Source of the DNA: an uncultured Verrucomicrobiales bacterium
GTDB taxonomy: Bacteria > Verrucomicrobiota > Verrucomicrobiia > Verrucomicrobiales > Akkermansiaceae
DNA: 37,541 nt
NCBI GenBank assembly: GCA_937885815.1
Contig: CALABM010000144.1
Coordinates: forward strand, 1-37,541
Direction: 5' to 3'
The stretch's first letter is position 1. Each line of letters starts with the position of its first letter. Shown in pieces: positions 1 to 7,411 of this stretch. The position numbers and the translations under genes were made by a program. Under the pieces are notes generated by a model, which saw nothing but the letters and a program-made list of their open reading frames with translations, was not told the DNA's origin and did no database searches.

Positions 1-4
1 CAGT

Positions 5-39
5 CTTGCTACGCCGAGGCGAGACGCCCACCTAGCAAG
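5..39 (-). terminator. Stem-loop after the PEP-CTERM gene
   Basis: On the minus strand, a few bases after the stop codon at 44, CTTGCTA pairs with TAGCAAG, with a smaller GGCG/CGCC stem inside. The window ends before a U-tract could be judged. It is probably the transcription end or mRNA 3' stabiliser of the upstream gene. Confidence 0.5.
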
Positions 40-43
40 GGTT

Positions 44-1951
44 TTACTTGCGGCGACGGCGTGCAGCCAAAGCCGCCAGAGCCAGCAGGCTCAGCGTCGC
101 CGTGGTGGGCTCGGGGATGGTGACGGTGTTCAGGTGTTGCAAGGAAATAGTGCCACTGCTGCTGTCGTAACTCAGGGTGGTTTCATCATTCACCCATGCC
201 CCGGTGAAGAAGGTGTTTGCCAGAATGGTATCTGTCACATTGAGCTCCACGCCATCGAGGATAAATCGTGCCACATCGACATCCGAGAAGAGTACTACCT
301 GTTCGTTATCGCTGTATTCTGCCCCCAGTGTCAGGACGAGGTTTATCTTGTCACCTCCTGTGAGTGCCTTGAAGGTCAGAGTGGAACCTTCGGCCATGCT
401 GAAATAGACGCCATCTGCTACCAGCGTGGAGCCCGCCTCTAATGTCAGGTTGGCATCTACGAGGCAACTTTGCGGCGGCTCGGCTACGCTTGCAGCCTCA
501 CGCAGTGAGAATGTGGCTGCTGCCTCTTGGGAGGGAGCCCCAACCACAGCGAAGCTCGCGCCATCGGCTATGTTGATGTTCTCAGCCCTTACTGTAGCGC
601 CGTTCGTCAGCGTAAGACTACCGGACTCGCCGATATTGATATCGCTACTGCCGGCATCCAGCTCGGCATTGCTGACCTTCACGTTTGCATTACTGCCCGC
701 AGCCACATTCAGCCCGGCGGTGGTCTTCAGAACCGCCTGTTCTTCAACTCGCAGCGTGCCGCCATACAGCGTGACCTTCCCATGCATTTCGCTCGTCCGG
801 GAATTGGCTATTTCCTCTGCCGTTGCTGTACGTCCGGCTCCATCTGCTGTCAACAGCTCGTTGAGATGAGTTTCCGTATAAGCACCGGTGAAGATGATAT
901 CACCCTCCTGCTTAATGACGTTACCCTCACTGGTTGTGTAATCGGCATTCAGTCCCACCGTCACATATGAACCAATGTATACAGAATCCCGGAACTCGAT
1001 GCTCTTGCCCGCAGCTGCAGACAGGTGGAAGTGCCCGCCATCGGATGCCGTGCTTTTCATGTAAATGCTCCGCAGGCGATAGTTGGAGCCTTCTTTTTCG
1101 TAGTTGCCGGCGATGAGGGTGTTTCCGTTGTTCTGAAGGTAAAGGCTGCCTTCGCTATAGATGGCTCCGCCGAGGGCGGAGGCGGCGGAGGAGGAGGAGT
1201 TGCCGGTGAAGCTTACGTCGCCCCCGTTATCGCAGATGGAGATAGTGGAAGAACTTCCTCCGTAGATAGCGCCGCCATAGGAGTAGGAGGCGGATATTGA
1301 TGATGAGGAGCCTGTTGCCTTATTTTGAGCGAACGTTACGGCCCCGGAAGTCTCGGTGATGGATGCGCCTTTAGCACCATAAATAGCACCACCATGTGCG
1401 TAGAGGTAAGTGTAGCTTTCGTTGCGTACGGCGCTTACTTCATTTCCGTTGAAGGTCACGCGGCTGTTGCCCTTCAGCCGCAGGGTTGTAGCGTGTATCG
1501 CGCCACCGTAGTAGTAGTAGTAGTAGTAGTAGGAGTAGGAGGAGGTGGAGTAGGAGTCGAAATCACTTTCCTTCAATCCTTCGAAGGTAACACGGCCGAT
1601 ATCCTCGATGGCAAGAGTCGATACATTGTGGAAGGCTTTATTTGCTCCTCCCTTGTAGGTCAGGGAATAGAGGTCGCCATCTTCTTCGATAGTAAAGAGG
1701 ATGGAGCCGTTTTCTTTTAACTCCTGTGAGGGGGTCCACCAAGTGGCGGAAGAGGGCGTGAAGGTGATGGAGCTATCCAGCAGAAAGGCGAGGTTGCCGG
1801 AAGTTGTCCGGTAATCATATAAATCATCCGGGTCAGCGAGGTTGTGCGGAGTGTAATCCGAGGGGACTTCCACGGCTTGTGCCCGGGAGGATAGACCAGC
1901 TGCGACAAGCAGGACGGCCGAGAGCAGTGATAATGGGAGATGGAGTTTCAT
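44..1951 (-). CDS. PEP-CTERM surface protein with Pmp-like GGAI/FxxN repeats
   Basis: Predicted exported surface protein of 635 residues. A Sec signal peptide covers about residues 1-26 (hydrophobic core, then SRAQA). Residues 120-290 carry GGAI tetrapeptides at about 149, 187, 226 and 261, alternating with FxxN motifs (FNGN 167, FAQN 207, FTGN 248). This is the repeat signature of chlamydial polymorphic membrane proteins, usually a beta-helix. The rest is Ser/Thr/Gly-rich beta-repeat sequence of passenger type. The C-terminus has the PEP-CTERM layout: PEP at about 613, a hydrophobic segment and an RRRRK tail. That predicts exosortase processing rather than a C-terminal beta-barrel, which is absent. 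Eight consecutive Tyr codons lie just before the first GGAI. The gene is monocistronic with its own promoter. No enzymatic motif is seen, so an adhesin or envelope role is inference. Confidence 0.8.
   Translation of the reverse strand: MKLHLPLSLLSAVLLVAAGLSSRAQAVEVPSDYTPHNLADPDDLYDYRTTSGNLAFLLDSSITFTPSSATWWTPSQELKENGSILFTIEEDGDLYSLTYKGGANKAFHNVSTLAIEDIGRVTFEGLKESDFDSYSTSSYSYYYYYYYYGGAIHATTLRLKGNSRVTFNGNEVSAVRNESYTYLYAHGGAIYGAKGASITETSGAVTFAQNKATGSSSSISASYSYGGAIYGGSSSTISICDNGGDVSFTGNSSSSAASALGGAIYSEGSLYLQNNGNTLIAGNYEKEGSNYRLRSIYMKSTASDGGHFHLSAAAGKSIEFRDSVYIGSYVTVGLNADYTTSEGNVIKQEGDIIFTGAYTETHLNELLTADGAGRTATAEEIANSRTSEMHGKVTLYGGTLRVEEQAVLKTTAGLNVAAGSNANVKVSNAELDAGSSDINIGESGSLTLTNGATVRAENINIADGASFAVVGAPSQEAAATFSLREAASVAEPPQSCLVDANLTLEAGSTLVADGVYFSMAEGSTLTFKALTGGDKINLVLTLGAEYSDNEQVVLFSDVDVARFILDGVELNVTDTILANTFFTGAWVNDETTLSYDSSSGTISLQHLNTVTIPEPTTATLSLLALAALAARRRRK
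1508..1531 (-). repeat. (TAC)8 microsatellite coding for eight Tyr
   Basis: Eight perfect TAC units, read as GTA on the plus strand, encode Tyr 141-148 of the PEP-CTERM protein. Flanking Ser/Tyr codons extend the low complexity. Because the unit is three bases, slippage would change tract length but not the reading frame. Confidence 0.85.
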
Positions 1952-1979
1952 GGTGTAACGGAAGTGACAGCTTGTTTAT

Positions 1980-2007
1980 AATATAGTAACGTCGTTACCT
2001 GAGTCAA
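1980..2007 (-). promoter_or_regulatory. Promoter of the PEP-CTERM gene with palindrome in the spacer
   Basis: On the minus strand, -35 TTGACT (2002-2007) and -10 TATATT (1980-1985) are 16 bp apart. The spacer contains the 13-bp perfect inverted repeat GTAACGACGTTAC (1986-1998), a good candidate operator for a repressor that would block RNA polymerase. The predicted leader is about 20-30 nt. Confidence 0.6.
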
Positions 2008-2302
2008 GCAAGAACTGTGCTGCCCCGCACAAAAATATGTCGCGGAATGCGCGCGAAATTGTTATTTTCTGTATACCAACCTGTGCCTAAAGTGGGGTAT
2101 CACGTGTACACCAAAGAGAGGAACCGTGCTATGTCCGGCTATGTCGCAGGTTGTCGCGCTAATTCCTTGAAGCACTGAAGCCTGAAGGCGTGAACCTTCA
2201 GGCTATGTCTGGGAAAATTTGCGTACGGGGTAAACTCTCTTGAATGGAAACGCAGCAGATGAAAGAGCGCCGGCTATGCTGAAATGGCTTGTTATAACAA
2301 CT
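2008..2302. other. Intergenic region, no gene seen; one strong hairpin
   Basis: No coding frame is convincing here. The region lies between the PEP-CTERM promoter and the end of the GH57 gene. It contains a perfect 10-bp stem (AGCCTGAAGG / CCTTCAGGCT, 2179-2204) with a 6-nt loop and no T-tract. A small RNA is possible, but no promoter was recognised for one. Confidence 0.4.
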
Positions 2303-2331
2303 CGCCCGGCAGAAGTGTTATCTGCCGGGCG
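2303..2331 (-). terminator. Hairpin terminator of the GT4-GH57 operon
   Basis: Perfect 11-bp stem CGCCCGGCAGA / TCTGCCGGGCG with a 7-nt loop, 30 nt past the GH57 stop. On the minus strand it is followed by a weak T-containing stretch. Strong GC pairing suggests intrinsic termination or 3'-end protection. Confidence 0.65.
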
Positions 2332-2360
2332 TGTGATGTTCGGGAATGTTTTACGGCAAA

Positions 2361-3545
2361 TCAGGCCAAGGTGGCCTTATGAGCGTTATGGATGATTTCC
2401 GCCTCGCGCTTGACGCGCACCTGCAGGTCTGCCAGTGCGTTCATGTAGTAAATGTAAGCGTCAAAGGGTGAGGGGTAGGGGGTAAACCCATTGCTCTTCT
2501 CCATGTAGTGGAAGTGGTCTGCGCTCTGCAGCTTACGCCACACGTGAATCATGTCGCGGTCCTCGCTGTCCTTCACAGAGTTTTCCAAATCGTAGATTTT
2601 CTTGATGGCTTCCTGCTGCATGACGTTGCCATTCCAGTGCGTGGTGGTGCCGAACGTGGAGCAGCTGACGGGGCTGGGCACATCCAGAGTGCCGGTGGAG
2701 TCAAAGCTGCGCACGCATTCGGTGGGCGTCATGAAGTTGTTGCCGGCGAATAGGGCGGCCATAATCATGCTGCGCCAGAACTCGAACACGCCCGTGGTGT
2801 CCGGCTGTCGCTCGCCGAGGGTCTCGTAGTCCATGGAGAGGTTCACCACCTGTCCCTGCTGCTGGCCAAGCCAGTCGGCATAGGTGTAGGGGGAGAGGGG
2901 ATACTCACTCCATGAAGGGTCTACACGGCGGTTCGCCAAATCGTTGGAGAGGTGGCGGTTGCGTACGATGGTTTTGGTTTTGGCGATGAGCGGAGCGCAC
3001 TGCAGCTCGTTGGGGTGCAGGTTCTTCATCATGCGGCTGCTGCCATCTGCCATGATGCCTTCAAAGCCCATATCATAGGCCTGAGCGGCGATGGCGTTGG
3101 AGTACAGCATACCGGTGTTCCAGAGCACTGTGGGGCGCTGGCCGAAGAGCTCCTCGATGAGGTCCATGTGTTCCTCTACCTGTTCTGCGAACTCGCCTGT
3201 GGAGTACAGGGAGGCCAGAGAGGCGTAGTACGGCATGGCGAGAAACTCCACACAACCGGTCTCGGCCAGCTCTTGGAAGGAGGTGATGAGGTCCGGGCGG
3301 TGGTACTTGGCCTGCTCCAGAATAACGCCGGAAATGGCCAGTGCGAACTTGAACTTGCCATCAGAGAGCTCAATGAGTTGCTTCATGAGTCTGTTGGCCG
3401 GCAGGTAGCAGCGTTCTGCCACCTCGCTGAGCATGCGCCCGTTCAGTTCGTCGTCCTCATAGAAGGCGTGCTCGCCAATCTTGAAGAAATCGTACGGTAT
3501 CAGGCGGTTAGGCTGATGCGCGTGGAATGTCAGAGAAATATTCAT
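2361..3545 (-). CDS. GH57 alpha-amylase-like protein lacking the catalytic Glu
   Basis: Member of glycoside hydrolase family 57, cytosolic, 394 residues. Family landmarks are HAHQP (8-12), a PYYASL segment (105-110), the WNTGMLYSN segment (142-150) and MDYETLGE (238-245). In active GH57 alpha-amylases the third motif is NTE, whose Glu is the nucleophile, and the second usually has His (YYHSL). Here Gly145 replaces the Glu and Ala108 the His, while the acid/base-motif Asp239 is kept. The protein therefore matches alpha-amylase-like GH57 homologues with incomplete catalytic machinery. It lies 33 nt downstream of the GT4 gene in one operon, so glucan binding or modulation of the synthase is a reasonable inference. 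The ATG start is preceded by AAGGA. Family assignment is firm; activity is doubtful. Confidence 0.85.
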   Translation of the reverse strand: MNISLTFHAHQPNRLIPYDFFKIGEHAFYEDDELNGRMLSEVAERCYLPANRLMKQLIELSDGKFKFALAISGVILEQAKYHRPDLITSFQELAETGCVEFLAMPYYASLASLYSTGEFAEQVEEHMDLIEELFGQRPTVLWNTGMLYSNAIAAQAYDMGFEGIMADGSSRMMKNLHPNELQCAPLIAKTKTIVRNRHLSNDLANRRVDPSWSEYPLSPYTYADWLGQQQGQVVNLSMDYETLGERQPDTTGVFEFWRSMIMAALFAGNNFMTPTECVRSFDSTGTLDVPSPVSCSTFGTTTHWNGNVMQQEAIKKIYDLENSVKDSEDRDMIHVWRKLQSADHFHYMEKSNGFTPYPSPFDAYIYYMNALADLQVRVKREAEIIHNAHKATLA

Positions 3546-3578
3546 AATTCCTTAGCGGGTAAGGGGGATGATTCTTTT

Positions 3579-4877
3579 TTACCAACCGAGCACGTGGTGA
3601 TAAACGCGCAGCATCTTGTCCGCAGCGGTTTCCCAGTTGGAGTTCTTAATATCCTGAGCGCTCTGCTCAGCCACCTGCTTGTAAAGCTCTTCATCCGTGA
3701 TGAGATCCACGATGTGCTTGGCCATCATGTTCACATCCCAGAAGTCTGCCTTGAGGGCGCCCTTCATCACCTCGGCCACGCCACTCTGCTTGGAGATGAC
3801 GGCCGGAATGTTGAACTGAGCGGCTTCCAGAGCGGAAAGGCCGAAGGGCTCTGAGACGGAGGGCATGCAGTACACGTCCGTCATGCTCAGCAGCTCGTTT
3901 ACCTTCTGCTTGTTCAGGAAGCCGGTGAAGTGGAACTTGTCGCCCACGCCGTGGAAGGCGCCGGTCTCGATGAGCTGGCGGAGCTTCTCGCCCGTACCGG
4001 CCATCACGAAGCGTACGTTGTCCGTCTGCTCCAGCACCTTGGCTGCAATCTGCAGGAAGAACTCCGGGCCTTTCTGTGCTGTCAAGCGGCCCAAGAAGAG
4101 GACGAGCTTCTCCGGGAACTTCTTCTTGGTGTGGAAGACGTGCACGGGGTCGGCACCGTTATGGACGGGGAAAATCTTGGCGGGGTCAATGCCGTAGTGG
4201 CCGGCGGCCACAGTACCGGTGTATTTGGACACGGGGATAACGGCATCTGCTTGTTCCATGCCGTATTTTTCGATGTCGTAAATCCAGCCGCGAGCATCAG
4301 CACCGGCACGGTCAAACTGGGAAGCGTGCAGGTGCACAACGAGCGGCTTGCCCGTAGCCTTCTTCACCTCAACACCAGCCAGATACGTCATCCAATCATG
4401 AGCGTGTACCACGTCAAAATCATAACTGCGAGCCATGACGGCGCAGATTTTCGAGAACTCGATGACCTTGCGTGCTAAGTCGCCGGCGTACAGGTCTTCC
4501 TTGCTGGTGAACAGGTCCAAATCCGCCTTGTGCACCTTGCTGAAGAGAAGTTTGCCTTCGCGGGTGAATACGATGTTGCCCGGGGTGCCTTCTTCGCAGG
4601 CGTAAGGATCCAGATTCACCGGGGCCTTGCCTACCACGGAAAAACTCTCATACGTGTACCCCTCTTCCAGGGTTTCCATTTCCCTGTGTTCAAGGTTGTT
4701 AATGCCTACCAGTCCAAAACCTTCATAAGTTGCACCGGGTTTTGCTTTGGGTACGATTACTGACAGGTCAACCTTCTGTGCTAATGCGCGGGAGATGCCC
4801 ATGCAAGCCACACCCAATCCGCCATTAATCAGCGGAGGGAACTCCCAGCCTAACTTTAATACTTTTATCCTTCTCAT
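3579..4877 (-). CDS. GT4-type glycosyltransferase, glycogen/starch synthase-like
   Basis: GT-B retaining glycosyltransferase of 432 residues, likely elongating an alpha-glucan from a sugar nucleotide. The N-terminal domain starts with LGWEFPPLINGGLG, the glycine loop typical of glycogen synthase-like enzymes, followed by HAHDW at 158-162. The C-terminal nucleotide-binding domain has LFLGRLTAQKG (about 261-271) and the conserved EPFGLSALE (Glu343 and Glu351, the E-x7-E motif), so it looks active. It is first in an operon with the GH57 protein, which points to storage-glucan or maltooligosaccharide metabolism. The start codon is preceded by GAGGA, one of the few Shine-Dalgarno-like sites here. 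The donor and acceptor cannot be read from sequence. Confidence 0.87.
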   Translation of the reverse strand: MRRIKVLKLGWEFPPLINGGLGVACMGISRALAQKVDLSVIVPKAKPGATYEGFGLVGINNLEHREMETLEEGYTYESFSVVGKAPVNLDPYACEEGTPGNIVFTREGKLLFSKVHKADLDLFTSKEDLYAGDLARKVIEFSKICAVMARSYDFDVVHAHDWMTYLAGVEVKKATGKPLVVHLHASQFDRAGADARGWIYDIEKYGMEQADAVIPVSKYTGTVAAGHYGIDPAKIFPVHNGADPVHVFHTKKKFPEKLVLFLGRLTAQKGPEFFLQIAAKVLEQTDNVRFVMAGTGEKLRQLIETGAFHGVGDKFHFTGFLNKQKVNELLSMTDVYCMPSVSEPFGLSALEAAQFNIPAVISKQSGVAEVMKGALKADFWDVNMMAKHIVDLITDEELYKQVAEQSAQDIKNSNWETAADKMLRVYHHVLGW

Positions 4878-4904
4878 ACGTTCCTCTTTTTTCGTTGGTT
4901 GTCA

Positions 4905-4936
4905 GTGACGCTGCGGCCACTTTGCCTCAGCGTCAC
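4905..4936 (-). promoter_or_regulatory. 5'-terminal hairpin in the GT4 mRNA leader
   Basis: Perfect 9-bp stem GTGACGCTG / CAGCGTCAC with a 14-nt loop. It begins within a base or two of the predicted transcription start (about 4934), so the mRNA would start with the hairpin. It may protect the 5' end from decay; no T-tract suggests attenuation. Confidence 0.45.
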
Positions 4937-4940
4937 CGCT

Positions 4941-4969
4941 ATTAAACACCTTTGCACGCCTCTTGACAA
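4941..4969 (-). promoter_or_regulatory. Promoter of the GT4-GH57 operon
   Basis: Minus-strand -35 TTGTCA (4964-4969), 17-bp spacer, -10 TTTAAT (4941-4946). The start site is predicted near 4934, giving a leader of about 57 nt. Confidence 0.6.
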
Positions 4970-5082
4970 GTCTAAAGTGTGTGCAAATGCCGCCATTCCC
5001 TGTGTTATACTATGATTTTCAGAGAATTCAGCTATTTCTAACGAATTCTGACAGCGGAATCCGCGGGGCGGAGCGGGGAGAA

Positions 5083-5289
5083 TCAGTTCTCAAGGTTAGC
5101 TCGGCGGATGTCCTGAAGCGCTTCAATGAAGTCATCCAGAATTTCCGCAGGAACCATGATTCGGTCACGGTTGGAGCTCACTTTTTCCGTGATACGCACC
5201 ACGCGGCCTCGTGCATTGCTCTTGAGGTCGATGAAGAAGGTTTTACGATCCGCAATGATTTTCTCTGTACAAATGATATCGTCGTCCAC
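5083..5289 (-). CDS. PUR-family (DUF3276-like) DNA/RNA-binding protein
   Basis: Small basic protein of 68 residues made of a single PUR repeat. The core reads R-x-T-F-F-I-D-L-K-x-N-x-x-G-R-x-V-R-I-T-E (about 15-35), followed by a helix (PAEILDDFIEALQDI). This matches bacterial single-repeat PUR proteins of Bacteroidetes and spirochaetes, which dimerise and bind single-stranded nucleic acid. The start is GTG; no in-frame ATG lies upstream within the leader. A strong promoter lies 44-71 nt upstream. A role as regulator or nucleoid/RNA-binding protein is inference from the family. Confidence 0.75.
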   Translation of the reverse strand: MDDDIICTEKIIADRKTFFIDLKSNARGRVVRITEKVSSNRDRIMVPAEILDDFIEALQDIRRANLEN

Positions 5290-5332
5290 TGTTGTATATT
5301 CGGGACGCTGTTGTACGCCCCGGCTCTTATAT

Positions 5333-5360
5333 AATATAGCAAGAAGAAACCATCAGTCAA
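5333..5360 (-). promoter_or_regulatory. Promoter of the PUR-domain gene
   Basis: Minus-strand -35 TTGACT (5355-5360), 16-bp spacer, -10 TATATT (5333-5338); the overlapping TATTAT would give 18 bp. The predicted leader is about 37 nt. Confidence 0.6.
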
Positions 5361-5442
5361 TAAATAAAATATGACACGGGTATAAAAGTGGGGTGAAATA
5401 GTGAAAAAATATCGGTTGGTGCGTCTCCGTGCCAGATTTGAC

Positions 5443-5471
5443 TTGATTTTTCCGCCCGGAGAGGGCATACT
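5443..5471 (+). promoter_or_regulatory. Promoter of corA-argB-nadK
   Basis: -35 TTGATT (5443-5448), 17-bp spacer, -10 CATACT (5466-5471). The start site is predicted near 5478, only about 8 nt before the corA ATG, so the leader is very short. Confidence 0.45.
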
Positions 5472-5485
5472 GGTGGCGTGAAGGC

Positions 5486-6475
5486 ATGATTCGCATATAT
5501 TCACAGTCTGCGCAAGGAATATCCCGTATGGTTGGGCTGGATGAGCCGGAAGACCTCAACGGGGATATTTTCTGGATAGACCTCCTCACTCCTACGGCTG
5601 AGGAGCTGCGCTTCGCTGAGAAGCTTTGCTTCATTGAAATGCCCACGAAGGATGAAATGCGAGAAATTGAGGCCACCTCTCGTCTGTACTGTGAGGACGG
5701 CGCCCGTTTCATGACGACTACCGTGCTCTCCCGCGTGGAGACGGATGAACCCATCATCGCTGAAATCACTTTCATCTTGAAAGAAAAGGTGCTCATTACC
5801 ATCCGCCATACGGATTCTTACTCCTTCCGTATGTTCTCCCAGCAGCTCTTACGCCGTACGGATACGAACCGTGACCTCGTTTTCATCGGGCTTCTGGAGT
5901 CACTCGTGGATCGTCAGGCAGACGTGCTTGAGCGCTTCGGTGCGGAGCTGGATACTCTCTCCAAGAAGGTCTTCGTATCCCAGCACCGCCGCAAGGAGAA
6001 GGAGGACTCGCCTGATACGGATGACCTGCGTGATGCCCTTGAAGAGCTTGGCCGAGTGGGTGACCTTATTACCCGCCAGCGAGATGCCCTCGTGAACCTC
6101 CTGCGCATGATTACTTTCGCCGGCAATGAGGATTCCTGCCTCAGCAGCCATGATAGCCTCTATGTGCCGCTCCGTCCCGTCTCGCGAGACGTGAACTCCC
6201 TCTCCGAGTACGCTTCCTTCCTTTCCAATAAGATTAACTTCATGCTTGATGCCGTGCTGGGGCTCATTAACATTGAGCAGAACGACATCGTGAAGGTGTT
6301 CACCATCATGAGCGTGGTGTTCCTTCCGCCCACGCTCATTGCCAGCATCTTCGGTATGAACTTCAAATCCATGCCCCTACTTGATTCTCCCTGGGGATTC
6401 TGGGTATCACTTGTCATGATGGTGCTTGCCGGTGCCATCCCCCTCATCATCTTCAAACTCAAACGCTACATCTGA
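5486..6475 (+). CDS. corA: CorA-type magnesium/divalent cation transporter
   Basis: Inner-membrane Mg2+ channel of the CorA/MIT family, 329 residues, working as a pentamer. The N-terminal cytosolic domain (1-260) is alpha/beta with a long charged helix. Two transmembrane helices follow at about 270-289 and 303-324. The signature G-M-N sits at 290-292 (IFGMNF), immediately after TM1, where it forms the selectivity filter. The C-terminus is the usual short basic tail (KLKRYI). Length and layout are standard. It is followed after 5 nt by argB, so the two are probably cotranscribed without an obvious functional link. Ni2+ or Co2+ transport cannot be excluded. Confidence 0.92.
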   Translation: MIRIYSQSAQGISRMVGLDEPEDLNGDIFWIDLLTPTAEELRFAEKLCFIEMPTKDEMREIEATSRLYCEDGARFMTTTVLSRVETDEPIIAEITFILKEKVLITIRHTDSYSFRMFSQQLLRRTDTNRDLVFIGLLESLVDRQADVLERFGAELDTLSKKVFVSQHRRKEKEDSPDTDDLRDALEELGRVGDLITRQRDALVNLLRMITFAGNEDSCLSSHDSLYVPLRPVSRDVNSLSEYASFLSNKINFMLDAVLGLINIEQNDIVKVFTIMSVVFLPPTLIASIFGMNFKSMPLLDSPWGFWVSLVMMVLAGAIPLIIFKLKRYI

Positions 6476-6480
6476 ATACC

Positions 6481-7389
6481 ATGATAAGCACTCGTAAGGT
6501 CATTAAGCCTGAGCAGGAAATCCAGAAGGCAGACATCCTCATCGAAGCTCTGCCTTACATGCAGTCCTACAGAGACAAGACGATTCTCATCAAGTTCGGC
6601 GGTTCCGCTATGGATGACCCGGAGCTTGTGAAGTCCCTCATGCGTGATATCGTGGTGCTGGAGGCCATGGGCATGAACCCCGTGGTGGTGCACGGCGGTG
6701 GTAAGGCCATCTCCAAGGCTATGGCGGATGCCGGCCTTGAGGCTCGATTCGTGAATGGCCTGCGAGTCACCACTCCTGAGGCTATCGACATCGTGGAGCG
6801 CACGCTTTCCGGCACGATTAACCCCGGGCTTGTGGAGATGATGCGTTCCTCCGGTGGTAAGGCCGTGGGTATTCCCGGCACGAATGTTTTCGTGGGTGAG
6901 AAGCTCATGGAGAAGGATGCCGAGGGCAATCCCGTGGACATCGGCATGGTGGGTCGCGTTATCGGCAGCCAGCTCCGCCGCGTGGAAGAAGCTCTTTCCC
7001 TGCAGCTTACACCTGTTATTTCTCCTCTTGCCCGTGAGCTCGGCACGAATCAGGCTCTGAACGTGAATGCTGACCTCGCTGCTGCGGCTCTTGCCTGTGA
7101 GCTGAAGCCCGTGAAGCTCGTGTACATTTCGGATGTTCCCGGCCTGATGCTGGATCCCAAGGACCCCAGCACCATCGTGAAGAGTATCAACCGCAAGGAA
7201 GCCTTCCAGCTGATTGATGAAGGTGTCATCTCCGGCGGTATGATTCCCAAGGTCAAGAGCGCCGTGGATGCCCTGAACGCCGGTGTGCGTAAGGTGCACT
7301 TTGTGGATGGACGTCTGCCGCACACCCTCCTGCTGGAAATCTTCACGCCGGAAGGTATCGGTACGGAAATCGTGCGCGAGCAGCGCTGA
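6481..7389 (+). CDS. argB: Acetylglutamate kinase
   Basis: Phosphorylates N-acetylglutamate with ATP in the second step of arginine/ornithine synthesis. It belongs to the amino acid kinase family, 302 residues. Visible motifs are the N-terminal KFGGSAMDD, VVVHGGGKAIS, the substrate loop FVNGLRVT, and SGGMIPKV near the C-terminus. About 25 residues precede the kinase core (IEALPYMQSYRDKTILIKFGG). Such an N-terminal helix marks the arginine-inhibited hexameric type, so feedback inhibition by arginine is likely (inference). No ribosome binding site is visible. It is flanked by corA (5 nt) and nadK (22 nt) in one apparent operon; no other arginine genes are in the window. Confidence 0.95.
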   Translation: MISTRKVIKPEQEIQKADILIEALPYMQSYRDKTILIKFGGSAMDDPELVKSLMRDIVVLEAMGMNPVVVHGGGKAISKAMADAGLEARFVNGLRVTTPEAIDIVERTLSGTINPGLVEMMRSSGGKAVGIPGTNVFVGEKLMEKDAEGNPVDIGMVGRVIGSQLRRVEEALSLQLTPVISPLARELGTNQALNVNADLAAAALACELKPVKLVYISDVPGLMLDPKDPSTIVKSINRKEAFQLIDEGVISGGMIPKVKSAVDALNAGVRKVHFVDGRLPHTLLLEIFTPEGIGTEIVREQR

Positions 7390-7411
7390 TTCTAAAGCTT
7401 TTCTGATTCAT

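Noticed and set aside
1500..1560. Possible CRISPR-like or tandem-repeat array
   Set aside because: It is a simple GTA microsatellite inside a coding frame, with no spacers or direct repeats of CRISPR type. No CRISPR array was found anywhere in the window.
5023..5049. AGAATTC / GAATTCT inverted repeat
   Set aside because: Only 7 bp with a 13-nt loop and no T-tract or promoter context; it could arise by chance.
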